DNA from: Methanosarcina horonobensis HB-1 = JCM 15518
GTDB lineage: Archaea; Halobacteriota; Methanosarcinia; Methanosarcinales; Methanosarcinaceae
DNA length: 64,000 nt
NCBI RefSeq assembly: GCF_000970285.1
Contig: NZ_CP009516.1
Span: 3,265,036 to 3,329,035 of the forward strand
Direction: 5' to 3'
Below the pieces are notes generated by a model. It saw nothing but the letters and a program-made list of their open reading frames with translations, was not told where the DNA came from and made no database searches. Positions 38,424 to 47,114 of the stretch are shown in pieces (positions within the stretch are counted from its first letter, which is position 1; each line of letters opens with the position of its first letter). Made by a program: the position numbers and the translations under genes.

Positions 38424-38984
38424 ATGGTGATGTACTTGTTATTAGAAATTTTGATAGTAGCAATAATAGTTCTGAATTTACTTTTTGTTATAGTTTACAA
38501 TAACCTTATTAAGCAGAGAAACAGGGTAGAAAATGCCTGGGCCCAGATAGAAGTCCAGCTGAAAAGGCGCTATGACCTCATTCCGAACCTTGTAGAAACC
38601 GTGAAAGGATATGCAAAACACGAAAAAACTCTTTTCGAAAACATTACAAAAGCCAGAGCTGCGGTAATGTCTGCACAGAATGTCAATGAAACTGCAGAAG
38701 CATCAAACTATCTTTCCTCAACCCTTAAGTCCCTGTTTGCAGTAGCAGAGAACTATCCTGAACTGAAAGCAAACCAGAACTTCATCCAGCTCCAGAAGGA
38801 CCTTCTGGAGACCGAGAACAAAATCGCCTATTCAAGACAATTTTACAATGACACGGTTATGAAGTACAATATCAGTATTCAGACAATCCCCAAAAACATT
38901 GTTGCATCTCTTATGGGATTCACGAAAAAAGACTTATTCGAAACCCTGCAGGCAGAAAGGGAAGCTCCTAAGGTTAACTTCTGA
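38424..38984 (+). CDS. lemA: LemA family membrane protein
   Basis: 186 residues. One N-terminal helix ([20 protein letters not shown]) then the LemA helical bundle with the family signature [20 protein letters not shown] and [15 protein letters not shown]. It ends with [14 protein letters not shown]. LemA and DUF2207 genes commonly occur together; their joint membrane function is not known. Confidence 0.93.
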   Translation: MVMYLLLEILIVAIIVLNLLFVIVYNNLIKQRNRVENAWAQIEVQLKRRYDLIPNLVETVKGYAKHEKTLFENITKARAAVMSAQNVNETAEASNYLSSTLKSLFAVAENYPELKANQNFIQLQKDLLETENKIAYSRQFYNDTVMKYNISIQTIPKNIVASLMGFTKKDLFETLQAEREAPKVNF

Positions 38985-39417
38985 TATTATGTGCTGTAAA
39001 AGAAGGGCAAGAAGAAAGCAGAAATTTGAAAAGAAGAAGTTTTTGATGCAATTAATTCTACTTTGTTTATACATGGACAGGGTTTTAGCGGCTTCATTTT
39101 TTAGCTTTTTCAGTAGCTTTTTATTTTTTTTCTTTTCGGGACATGCCGCTTTCCTGCGTCGAGCGTGACAAAAATCGGGAAGTGCATCCGGGTAGGCAGT
39201 CAATAGATTAATATTACTCCAGGGCAAGCTGAATTGCATCTTTCATCTATTCTATCCCGTGCCACCTCACTTGGCGTTGGGCTTAGATCAAGTTAAAGCA
39301 TAACCTTCATCCGCACCGAAAAAATAAAAATTAAAATCTTAACTCCAGAACATTAGCCCCTTAGTGGGTCACCAGAACATGACATACAATAAGAGTAGAA
39401 TAAAGTGGAGTAGAAAA
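38985..39417. other. Intergenic with copy of dispersed GC/poly-T motif
   Basis: No gene supported; the open frames at 38899-39239 are low-complexity. It contains the dispersed motif at 39088-39172. The rest is unique sequence leading to the helicase promoter. Confidence 0.45.
39088..39172 (+). repeat. Dispersed motif, copy 1 (poly-T then CTGCGTCGAGCGTGACAAAAA)
   Basis: A T-rich run with TTTTTAGC and TTTTTTCTTTT is followed by GGGAC, CCGCT, TCCTGCGTCGAGCGTGACAAA. The same order is found at 46912-46984 and, inverted and more diverged, at 58477-58548. Confidence 0.6.
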
Positions 39418-42159
39418 ATGGAAATTTCCCGCCTGCTAAATGAAATAAAAGCTTCCAGCCGATACGAAAACCAGATAGTCCATATTGAAGAAACTCCTGC
39501 AAGGGATGCCCTTTATGCACCGCTTGAGCTGAAGGCACAGGTAAAAACTGCCCTTTCAGGCATCGGGATTGAAGCCCTGTACTCCCACCAGGCTGAAGCT
39601 ATAGAAAAGGTTCGGGAAGGAAAAGACCTGGTGCTTTGCACTAGCACAGCAAGCGGAAAATCCCTTACTTATATGGTCCCTATTTTTGAGGCGGTCCTGA
39701 AAGATCCTGAGGCTACTGCCCTTTATATTTCTCCTCTGAATGCCCTTGTAAATGACCAGTTAAAGGCATTCCTTGAATTCGAAGGGGCGCTGAATTCCGG
39801 GGCAGGTATAGCCCGTTATACCGGTGCTCTGACCGCAGATCAGAAGAGGAAGATCAGGGAAGGGCAGACAAATATTGTTTTTACAAACCCTGAAATGGTC
39901 CATATGAGTTTTCTTGCCTGGCACCATCTCTGGAGGCGCTTTTTTTCAAACCTCAGATTCATTGTTGTTGACGAGAGCCATTACTACAGGGGAGTTATAG
40001 GAAGCAATATGGCAAACGTGCTTAGAAGACTCCTCAGGGTTGCGGAATATTATGGGGCTTCCCCGCAATTTATCTGCTGTTCTGCAACCATAGGGAACCC
40101 GAAAGAGCATACTGAAACTCTGCTGGGAAGGGGAGCTGAAGTTGTTGAGAATAATGGGTCTTCTCAGGGTTCCCAGAAATTTGTATTCTGGAACCCGCCT
40201 CTTTACCTGAACGGGAGAGGGTGCACTGTCAGGAAAAGCAGCTTTTCCGAAACCTCAACTCTTTTTACTCGGGCAGTCCAGACTGGGCTCCAGACCCTTG
40301 TTTTTACCCGGTCAAGGCAGGGAGTGGAGAGAATGTATAAGAGCTGCAGGGAACTTTTGAGGGAGCGCGGGCTCTCTTCTGCAATCTGCTCGTACAGGAG
40401 CGGCTATTTTGACAGGGAAAGGGAAGAGATTGAAAAGAAAATGAATTCAGGAGAGCTTAAGGGTGTTATTTCCACAAATGCCCTCGAACTCGGGATAGAT
40501 ATAGGAGGGCTTGATGCCTGTATCCTTGACGGCTATCCGGGCACGGTTATGAGCGCAAGGCAGCAGGCAGGAAGGGCGGGCAGAAGCGGGAATGAAAGCC
40601 TTGTCCTTATGGTAGCCGGGACAAACGCTCTTGACCAGTATTATATGCGAAACCCCGACGACTTCTTTGCAAGAAACAGCGAAAATGCGGTGCTTAACCC
40701 TAAAAATCCCTATATCCTTGCAGGTCATCTGCTCTGCGCAGCAAAGGAAATCCCCCTCAGAGAATCGGATGAAAAATATTTTGGCAAGGGATATTCAAGA
40801 GTTGTGGAGCTCCTTGAAGCCGAAGGACTGCTCGCAGGAAGTGACCTGAAATACTCTACTGATCCTTTTCCTTATAAGCACGTCTCTCTGCGGGGAATAG
40901 ATAATAATACTTACTCTCTTCTTGCCTTTGAAGGTGAAAGGAGCTTTCCTATAGAAAAAGACATTGAAGAAACTCTGGCTTTCCGAGAATGCCATCCTGG
41001 AGCAGTCTACATGCACAGAGGAGAGCCGTTCTATATAAACAGGATCGACCATGAGAAAAAGGAAATCTATGCTGTAAAAACACACGACAGCTATTATACA
41101 AAACCCATGATAGATTCGTCAGTCCTTGTGCAGGAGACCTATGCGGTAAAGCCGCTCCTGCGCGCTCCTGAGGTAGAGGTAGGGCTCGGGGAAGTAGAGG
41201 TAACGGACAGGATAATAGGTTACAGGAAAATTCGGACCCACAGCGACGAGACCATGAGTGCCCACGATATCGAAATGCCTCCTGTAACCCTCCAGACAGT
41301 TGCACTCTGGCTTAAGCTTCCTGACAGGCTCCAGGAACTCATAGGGGACCATAAACTGGATTTTGCAGGCGGGATACATGCTGTTGAGCATGCAATGATT
41401 TCCATGTACCCATTGCATCTGCTTGTGGACAGGAGCGATGTAGGTGGGGTCTCAACTCCATCCCATCCCGACCTGGAAAGTAAAAGCGGGATTTTCATTT
41501 ATGACGGGCACAGAGGAGGGGTCGGGTATGCCGAAAAAGGCTATGACCTTATCGAAGAGATCCTGGAAGGTACCTTAAAAGCCATCGAGAGCTGCCCCTG
41601 TGAAAGCGGCTGTCCAGGATGTATCCAGTCCCCCAAGTGCGGGAACAACAACGAGCCTCTTGATAAACATGCGGCAATCATGCTACTTCATGAACTCCTG
41701 GGGAAAGATCCTTATATTCCTCCCGAGAAAAAAGAAAAGCACCTTTCCGAAGCCAGAGCTCTGAGGCAGGGTCCTCAGCAAAAAAAAGATGCAGAAAATT
41801 CCCTTGACAGGGTGAGAAGGCAGCTCAGGCGGGAAACCATAAAACAGGAACCTCAAGCAGGGAAGGAGAAAAAGGAAAAAACCTTCATTGCTACGGACGA
41901 AAACGGTGGAATGATCGGAGTTGTCTCAGCCCCCTCTCCGGAAAAAGCTGCAGCAAAAACATTTCATCAGAAACTTGCAGGGCAAAAGGGAGCTACGAGA
42001 GAAAAGCCCCTCGAGATCAGGATCAGGGATCTTGGAGCAAGCAGTGATTACCACTTCAACATCTGGACTGAGCTTTTCGAAGCCACAGAAAATGAAATTC
42101 CTGAAAAAGGAGAAGGGAAAAAGGCTTTAAGGAAACTGATTATTAAAAAAATCAACTGA
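39418..42159 (+). CDS. DUF1998/MrfA-like superfamily 2 helicase with MC1-like C-terminus
   Basis: 913 residues from ATG 39418 (GGAG eight bases upstream). Motif I CTSTASGKSLTY, motif II DESHYYRG, helicase C with STNALELGIDIGGLDAC and QQAGRAGRSG. The DUF1998 zinc region has four Cys in CPCESGCPGCIQSPKCG. After a Lys/Glu-rich linker (about 770-818) residues about 820-890 resemble archaeal chromatin protein MC1: FIATDENGGMIGVVSAPSPE, AAAK, IRIRDLG and FNIWTELFEATEN in MC1 order. Bacterial MrfA acts in DNA repair; that role here is inferred. Confidence 0.9.
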   Translation: MEISRLLNEIKASSRYENQIVHIEETPARDALYAPLELKAQVKTALSGIGIEALYSHQAEAIEKVREGKDLVLCTSTASGKSLTYMVPIFEAVLKDPEATALYISPLNALVNDQLKAFLEFEGALNSGAGIARYTGALTADQKRKIREGQTNIVFTNPEMVHMSFLAWHHLWRRFFSNLRFIVVDESHYYRGVIGSNMANVLRRLLRVAEYYGASPQFICCSATIGNPKEHTETLLGRGAEVVENNGSSQGSQKFVFWNPPLYLNGRGCTVRKSSFSETSTLFTRAVQTGLQTLVFTRSRQGVERMYKSCRELLRERGLSSAICSYRSGYFDREREEIEKKMNSGELKGVISTNALELGIDIGGLDACILDGYPGTVMSARQQAGRAGRSGNESLVLMVAGTNALDQYYMRNPDDFFARNSENAVLNPKNPYILAGHLLCAAKEIPLRESDEKYFGKGYSRVVELLEAEGLLAGSDLKYSTDPFPYKHVSLRGIDNNTYSLLAFEGERSFPIEKDIEETLAFRECHPGAVYMHRGEPFYINRIDHEKKEIYAVKTHDSYYTKPMIDSSVLVQETYAVKPLLRAPEVEVGLGEVEVTDRIIGYRKIRTHSDETMSAHDIEMPPVTLQTVALWLKLPDRLQELIGDHKLDFAGGIHAVEHAMISMYPLHLLVDRSDVGGVSTPSHPDLESKSGIFIYDGHRGGVGYAEKGYDLIEEILEGTLKAIESCPCESGCPGCIQSPKCGNNNEPLDKHAAIMLLHELLGKDPYIPPEKKEKHLSEARALRQGPQQKKDAENSLDRVRRQLRRETIKQEPQAGKEKKEKTFIATDENGGMIGVVSAPSPEKAAAKTFHQKLAGQKGATREKPLEIRIRDLGASSDYHFNIWTELFEATENEIPEKGEGKKALRKLIIKKIN

Positions 42160-42827
42160 AGAAAGGGATAATTTTAGGTTTCAGACTTCAGACCTTACCG
42201 TTTTTTTATTCCACACTTCTCTCTGGTTTTTTATTCCACACTTCTCTCTGGTTTTCCTGTTTTTCTGTTAAATTTGTTTCAATTATATCAGGCGTTTTTT
42301 ACTTTTGTTTATTTTCTCTGATTTTCTCTTTTCTGGACTTTGAGATTTTACATATTTTTATTTATACTTAGGAGGGGGAGTGAAAATTTTTTATACTGAT
42401 AACTCCATATATGTTAGATAGTGGGAAATAAAATAAATAAAGTGGGAAAAGGAGGAAGGTTATTTGCAAAAGTTATTTTTTCTGATGGCATTTACCTGCC
42501 TATTTATGGGCTTTATGTTTGCAATTTTTGTCAGCCAATAATTGCTGCGTTTTAGAAAATACCTTATAAATACCTGAGGAAGTAGACTGTGAGAATTTAC
42601 GGGCATAACTTCTGTATCCCGGTACTGTATGGATGCGGTCTTTTGTCGAAGAGATTCCATTCAACGGAAAAGGGTACTTTACGGAGTAGGGTGTAAATAT
42701 AAACAGGAATATAATAATTTGCTAAGCACTGTGGGGAATTCAAGAAAAACAAAGGAATTTCTGTTGTAGCCTAAGGAAATTAGCAGGTTGTTAAGGACTT
42801 AAAGCGAGAATTCCAGGGGAGCTGCCC
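42160..42827. other. Intergenic with tandem repeat and a ribosome-site-led mini frame
   Basis: A 25-bp unit is repeated twice at 42206-42255. At about 42371 AGGAGGGGGA precedes a GTG that opens only 13 codons (VKIFYTDNSIYVR). No longer gene is supported. Confidence 0.45.
42206..42255. repeat. 25-bp tandem duplication
   Basis: TTATTCCACACTTCTCTCTGG plus flanking T's occurs twice in a row with a 25-base period, 45 bases after the helicase gene. Confidence 0.75.
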
Positions 42828-44297
42828 ATGGGTAACGAAGATCAAGCTATTGAGAAAGAAAAGATAAGATCCGCATATGATGCTGTAATTATAGGGGCAG
42901 GACCTGCGGGGATGTTTGCAGCTTACGAGCTTGCAGCCGGGAGGCTGAAGATTCTTGTTATTGATATGGGCAGGGATATTGACAAACGCCTCTGTCCCAT
43001 GAAAACCCAGAGTTACTGCATGCACTGTATCCCGTGCGAAATCATGTGCGGGGTTGGAGGCTGCGGGACGTTTTCGGACGGGACACTAAACCTGCGGCCC
43101 GATATTGGAGGAGACCTTGCAGCCCTGACCGGAGACCAGACCGAAGCCTGGGAGCTGGTGGACAGGGTAGATAAAGTTTTCTTGAAATTCGGAGCACCTC
43201 AGGGTGCCCTTCTTACCGAAGGTCCGGAGATAGAGGAATTAAAACGCAGGGCTGCCTCGGCAGGAGCCCGGTTTATAGAGATCAAGCAGCGGCACATAGG
43301 TTCGGACAATGCCCCTGCAGTTATAGGACGCTTCAAACAGGACCTGGTCGATAAAGGTGTAAGTTTTCTGATTGAGACTGAAGTCCATGATCTGCTGATT
43401 GAGGGTGGAAAGTGCAAAGGTGTTATCCTCTCAGGGGGAAGGGTTATCCGTGCAAATTATGTACTCCTGTCTCCGGGAAGAAGGGGCTGCAAGTGGGTCT
43501 CGGAAATGATCGAAAAACACGATCTAAAGGCCCGTTACGGTGGTATTGATATAGGAGTAAGGGTGGAAGTTCCCGCAATTGTTATGGATCCTGTTACAAA
43601 AATTAACCGTGACCCTAAATTCCATATCCAGAGCCGCCGATATGATGACTTTGTCAGGACTTTCTGCACCAACAGGCGCGGTTTTGTTGTAAAAGAGGAG
43701 TACGAAGACTTTATTGCAACAAATGGTCATTCGATGGCAAATACGGAGTCCGAAAACACCAATTTCGCATTCCTTGTCCATATCGAACTGACCGAGCCCA
43801 TGGAAAACACAACCAAATACGCCCGCTCAATAGCAAAACTCGCAACAACTATCGGCGGAGGAAAACCTGTCCTGCAGCGCATGGGTGACCTGAGGCGCGG
43901 ACGCCGTTCCACAAAAGAACGTCTTGCCAAAAACCTGGTTATAAACACATTGAAAGATGTCACACCAGGCGATATCTCAATGGCTCTTCCGCACAGGATA
44001 GTTATGGACATAATCGAAGGTCTCGAGACCTTAAACGAGATCATTCCCGGTGTTGCTTCTGACTCAACCCTGCTTTATGCTCCTGAAGTCAAGTTCTATG
44101 CCATGCACCTGGATGTAGACCGCCAGATGGAAACCAGCGTGAAAAATCTGTTTGCAGCAGGAGACGGTGCAGGACTCTCAAGAGATATAGTCAACGCCGC
44201 TGCAACCGGAATTATGGCTGCAGAAGGGATTATGAAAAAAGTCAGACAGGATATGAATAAGCTCGAAGACGATGAAAAACAAATTCAGAAGGACTGA
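42828..44297 (+). CDS. COG2509 FAD-dependent oxidoreductase
   Basis: 489 residues, ATG with GGGGAG upstream. The dinucleotide fold is DAVIIGAGPAGMFAAYELA. The Cys-rich segment CPMKTQSYCMHCIPCEIMCG with GVGGCGTFSDGTLNLRPD is typical of this uncharacterised flavoprotein family, as are RRGFVVKEEYEDF and the second FAD contact NLFAAGDGAGLSRDIVNAA. Substrate unknown. The clustered Cys may bind a metal centre. Confidence 0.9.
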   Translation: MGNEDQAIEKEKIRSAYDAVIIGAGPAGMFAAYELAAGRLKILVIDMGRDIDKRLCPMKTQSYCMHCIPCEIMCGVGGCGTFSDGTLNLRPDIGGDLAALTGDQTEAWELVDRVDKVFLKFGAPQGALLTEGPEIEELKRRAASAGARFIEIKQRHIGSDNAPAVIGRFKQDLVDKGVSFLIETEVHDLLIEGGKCKGVILSGGRVIRANYVLLSPGRRGCKWVSEMIEKHDLKARYGGIDIGVRVEVPAIVMDPVTKINRDPKFHIQSRRYDDFVRTFCTNRRGFVVKEEYEDFIATNGHSMANTESENTNFAFLVHIELTEPMENTTKYARSIAKLATTIGGGKPVLQRMGDLRRGRRSTKERLAKNLVINTLKDVTPGDISMALPHRIVMDIIEGLETLNEIIPGVASDSTLLYAPEVKFYAMHLDVDRQMETSVKNLFAAGDGAGLSRDIVNAAATGIMAAEGIMKKVRQDMNKLEDDEKQIQKD

Positions 44298-44347
44298 AGA
44301 TTTTAAAAAACTGTTGGCCTTGTTTATTTTAATTTTGTTTAAAAGAG

Positions 44348-44628
44348 TTTGCGTTCCCATCTGAAATACCTGGAAGTTCCGAAAGGCATTAAAAGATTTA
44401 ACTTTGAAGTTTTAGTTTGGGAAGAGGTTTGAGGTATTTGACTTGTGGGTTGTGGGTTGAGAGTTTTCGTTTTTTAGTTCTTTTAGTGTGGGTAAATATT
44501 TTGGAGTAGGTGTTTGCTTGCTAGTGGGGTGTTCAATTGATGAGAACGCAAGTTATACTACGCACTCGGGGTATATATTATTTTTAACGAATAATTTCGA
44601 CGCATGTGTATAACCATTAGTTAATCAA
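44348..44628 (+). repeat. Three-copy structured repeat, copy 1
   Basis: Starts TTTGCGTTCCCATC. An inverted partner GATGAGAACGCAAG ends at 44552. The similarity goes on through GGGGTATATATTATTTTTAAC to about 44628. Copy 1 carries an extra GTGGGTT unit (TTGTGGGTTGTGGGTTGAG) compared with copy 2. Confidence 0.8.
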
Positions 44629-44807
44629 AATAACTTTAGATTAGTGATGTAAGGTTATATAATTAGTAGAATAATATCTAAAAATTATAAAAAATGCTGG
44701 AAAGTAAGAATTATAGTGAAATTTTGCCATCGGGTATGAAGATGGAAAATCTACTAAAAATCATTTGATTTATTTAACTTTGAAGTTTTAGTTTTATTTT
44801 AAAAGAG

Positions 44808-45081
44808 TTTGCGTTCCCATCTGAAATACCTGGAAGTTCCGAAAGGCATTAAAAGATTTAACTTTGAAGTTTTAGTTTGGGAAGAGGTTTGAGGTATTTG
44901 ACTTGTGGGTTGAGAGTTTTCGTTTTTTAGTTCTTTTAGTGTGGGGTAGATCTTTTGGAGTAGGTGTTTATTTGCTATTGGGGTGTTCAATTGATGAGAA
45001 CGCAAGTTATACTATGCACTCGAGGTATATATTATTTTTAACGAATAATTTCGACGCATGTGTATAACCATTAGTAAATCA
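44808..45081 (+). repeat. Three-copy structured repeat, copy 2
   Basis: Same order of blocks as copy 1 (inverted ends at 44808-44821 and 44993-45006) and more than 90 percent alike by eye. A 68-codon minus-strand frame across this copy is broken by a stop in copy 1, so coding is unlikely. Confidence 0.8.
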
Positions 45082-45300
45082 CTATAGCTATTACTTTACT
45101 GATATAGTATTTATAGTTACAAAATTCATCCCATAACAGAATTGTTGAATCCAGACAGTTACTGTTTTCTAGGTATGTATCTTAACTCAACTGTATAAAT
45201 TTTGAAAATTTCTTTTCAACACTTTTTTCTATCTTTCCAAAAGATATCTATGATAGATACAATATTAAAAAAGTGGCAATTAAAAACAAAAATCAAATTA

Positions 45301-45884
45301 CGGGCGGCCACCCCACCCTAAAGGATGGGGTATGCTTCGGGCCGCCCGCCCGGTTGTTCTGGTAATTAGAAATCATCAAGTCTTCTTTGCTTGGATCTCA
45401 TGAACCTATGCAATCGAGACTCTTCACTCGGTTTTCCTTGCGATTCTTTAATGTAATGCTTAATTGTATCAGCAGTTACGTTTCCAACGGATCGATAGAA
45501 CTTTCCACTTGACCATAGATTTCCACCCCAATATCGTTTTTTAAGATCAGGATGAAGCTTGAATAAGCTGTAAGAACTACCTCCTTTCAAATACTGAATT
45601 ACCTCTGACAGAGAATTACTTGGATGAAATTCAAGAAACAAATGAACATGATCATCTACTACTTCCATTGCATGTATTTTGTAGCCATTTTTAGCACAAA
45701 TTATACTGAGAATCAACTCGCAATCCTTTTTAATTCTCTTATTGTAGAATATATTGTATCGATACTTAGGCACCAACACGATGTGGTAAGTAATCTGACC
45801 ATAGCCATGGCTAAAACTGCGTAATTCCAACTTATATCACATCCTAGCCAAAGGTGGCTGGCACCACCTCTGGTTATGGTGCCA
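45301..45884 (-). mobile_element. IS200-type insertion element (tnpA only)
   Basis: Contains a Y1 transposase and end hairpins. On the left is CGGGCGGCC/GGCCGCCCG (45301-45309, 45340-45348) around an inner CCCCACCC/GGATGGGG stem. On the right (upstream of tnpA) is a perfect TGGCACCA/TGGTGCCA hairpin (45859-45866, 45877-45884). Hairpin ends without long inverted repeats are typical of the IS200/IS605 group. Exact cut sites cannot be fixed. Confidence 0.7.
45366..45830 (-). CDS. tnpA: IS200/IS605-family Y1 transposase TnpA
   Basis: 154 residues, the usual length. HUH motif in DHVHLFLEFHPSNSLSEVIQ, the RYWGGNLWSSGKFYRSVGNV segment and the nucleophilic Tyr in DTIKHYIKESQ. It looks intact, so the element may still move as single-stranded DNA. 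No tnpB lies beside it. Confidence 0.93.
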   Translation of the reverse strand: MELRSFSHGYGQITYHIVLVPKYRYNIFYNKRIKKDCELILSIICAKNGYKIHAMEVVDDHVHLFLEFHPSNSLSEVIQYLKGGSSYSLFKLHPDLKKRYWGGNLWSSGKFYRSVGNVTADTIKHYIKESQGKPSEESRLHRFMRSKQRRLDDF

Positions 45885-45948
45885 AAAAAACCTTATTTTA
45901 CAAAAAAAGTGAGGATTTAGATAATTAAAGTGAAAAAACGAAGAGGCG

Positions 45949-45996
45949 AGGGTTCACTTCATCCCCGACCTGAAGGACGGGGTATTCGTGACCCTC
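45949..45996. repeat. Second hairpin like the IS200 left end
   Basis: GAGGGTTCAC pairs with GTGACCCTC around an inner CCCCG/CGGGG stem with CCTGAAGGA at the tip. The core is similar to that of the left-end hairpin (CCT-AAGGA-GGGGTAT-C). It may be the end of the same element or a relic of an earlier IS605-type insertion. Confidence 0.6.
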
Positions 45997-46076
45997 TGCG
46001 CTCCATTAGTAATAAATATATATGTAAATACTATTCGTAAAAATGCTATGTGCATGTCTCGTAATTAAGAAAATAG

Positions 46077-46343
46077 TTTGCGTTCCCATCTTAAAAACCT
46101 GGAAATTCAGAAATTAGTTATAAGAGATTTAACTTTTGGTTTTCTAGTTTGGGAAGAGGTTTGAGGTATTTGACTTGTGGGTTGTGAATTTACCGTTTTT
46201 TAATCATTTTAGTGTGGGTAGATTCTTTTTGGAGTAGGTGTTTGCTTGCTAGTGGGGTGTTCATTAGATGAGAACGCAAGTTATACTACGCACTCGGGGT
46301 ATATATTATTTTTAACAACTAATCGCAACGCAGAGATATAATC
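46077..46343 (+). repeat. Three-copy structured repeat, copy 3 (diverged)
   Basis: Keeps TTTGCGTTCCCATC (46077-46090), GATGAGAACGCAAG (46267-46280) and GGGGTATATATTATTTTTAAC, but differs from copies 1 and 2 at many inner positions and after the TATA-like block. Confidence 0.75.
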
Positions 46344-46634
46344 AGTAGAGAATCAAGATAACCTTAGTTCAATAGTGAAATGTCACAGGAGTGATATAAA
46401 TGCGGCATGAGAAGACTGTTTTTATGTAAATCTCCTCATGAATGAATGTTTTTAAGCACTGTTGCAGATCAAAGGCGATTGTGAAAGATTTTGTTAGCAA
46501 GTGCAGCCACCGAAAAAACAGAATTGGATAAGCCTATTCCATTACAGGTGGTGACTATTCAATTGAAGTAAGTTAAACTTTGTTTCAATTTATTAACCTC
46601 ATAAGAAAAGTTAGGTAAGAAGGGGTTATGGCCT
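46344..46634. other. Intergenic, no gene seen
   Basis: Follows repeat copy 3. Unassigned sequence without a supported frame; likely remains of mobile DNA. Confidence 0.4.
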
Positions 46635-46740
46635 GAAAAATAAAAAAGAAGTTGTAAAAATCTTCCAAAAAAAACATATTCACTATCTTTAACGTGTCTT
46701 TTCACCGAACGCAGCTCGGGCCAGTCCGAAAAAGCACAAA
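46635..46740 (+). repeat. Dispersed ~105-bp repeat, copy 1
   Basis: GCCTGAAAAATAAAAAA, then a T/A-rich middle, TCTTTAACGTGTCTTTTCACCG, CAGTCCGAAAAA. The same order appears at 48375-48485, so the two copies flank the broken Fic gene. Confidence 0.6.
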
Positions 46741-46911
46741 AGAAAACAGATTCTTAGCACATAGAATTCCTTGAATATTCAATTTTTGAAAAAAGGACGT
46801 TAATATCTATTTTTTTCCTTAAAAAAGGAGTTAATCAGCTAGAAAAAATCCAAAAAAATAAAAGGCTTCTTTGAGCCTGAATTCAATAAATCTTTCTGCT
46901 TTTAAAAAACA

Positions 46912-46984
46912 GAACAAGAAGCTAATTTTTCATTTTTTTTCTTTTTGGGACTGGCCGCTCTCCTGCGTCGAGCGTGACAAAAAG
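46912..46984 (+). repeat. Dispersed motif, copy 2 (poly-T then CTGCGTCGAGCGTGACAAAAA)
   Basis: T-rich run with GGGAC, then GGCCGCTCTCCTGCGTCGAG and CGTGACAAAAA; closest to the copy at 39088-39172. Followed by a short tandem ATGAATGGGTC duplication near 47042-47065. Confidence 0.6.
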
Positions 46985-47114
46985 GGCAACACGCTGTTAA
47001 ATGAAATAGAGAACGTAAAATCTCTCTGTCAGATACAGGCCATGAATGGGTCATGAATGGGTCACTAATTCCATATATTTTAGATCAAAAATTAAGGATA
47101 TAATAGATACTCTG

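Noticed and set aside
44799-45005. 68-codon minus-strand ORF in repeat copy 2
   Set aside because: Interrupted by a stop in repeat copy 1 and not preserved in copy 3; the repeat is not under coding constraint.
45949-45996. Possible tRNA-like fold
   Set aside because: A nested hairpin with no cloverleaf arms or CCA; fits an IS200/IS605 end.
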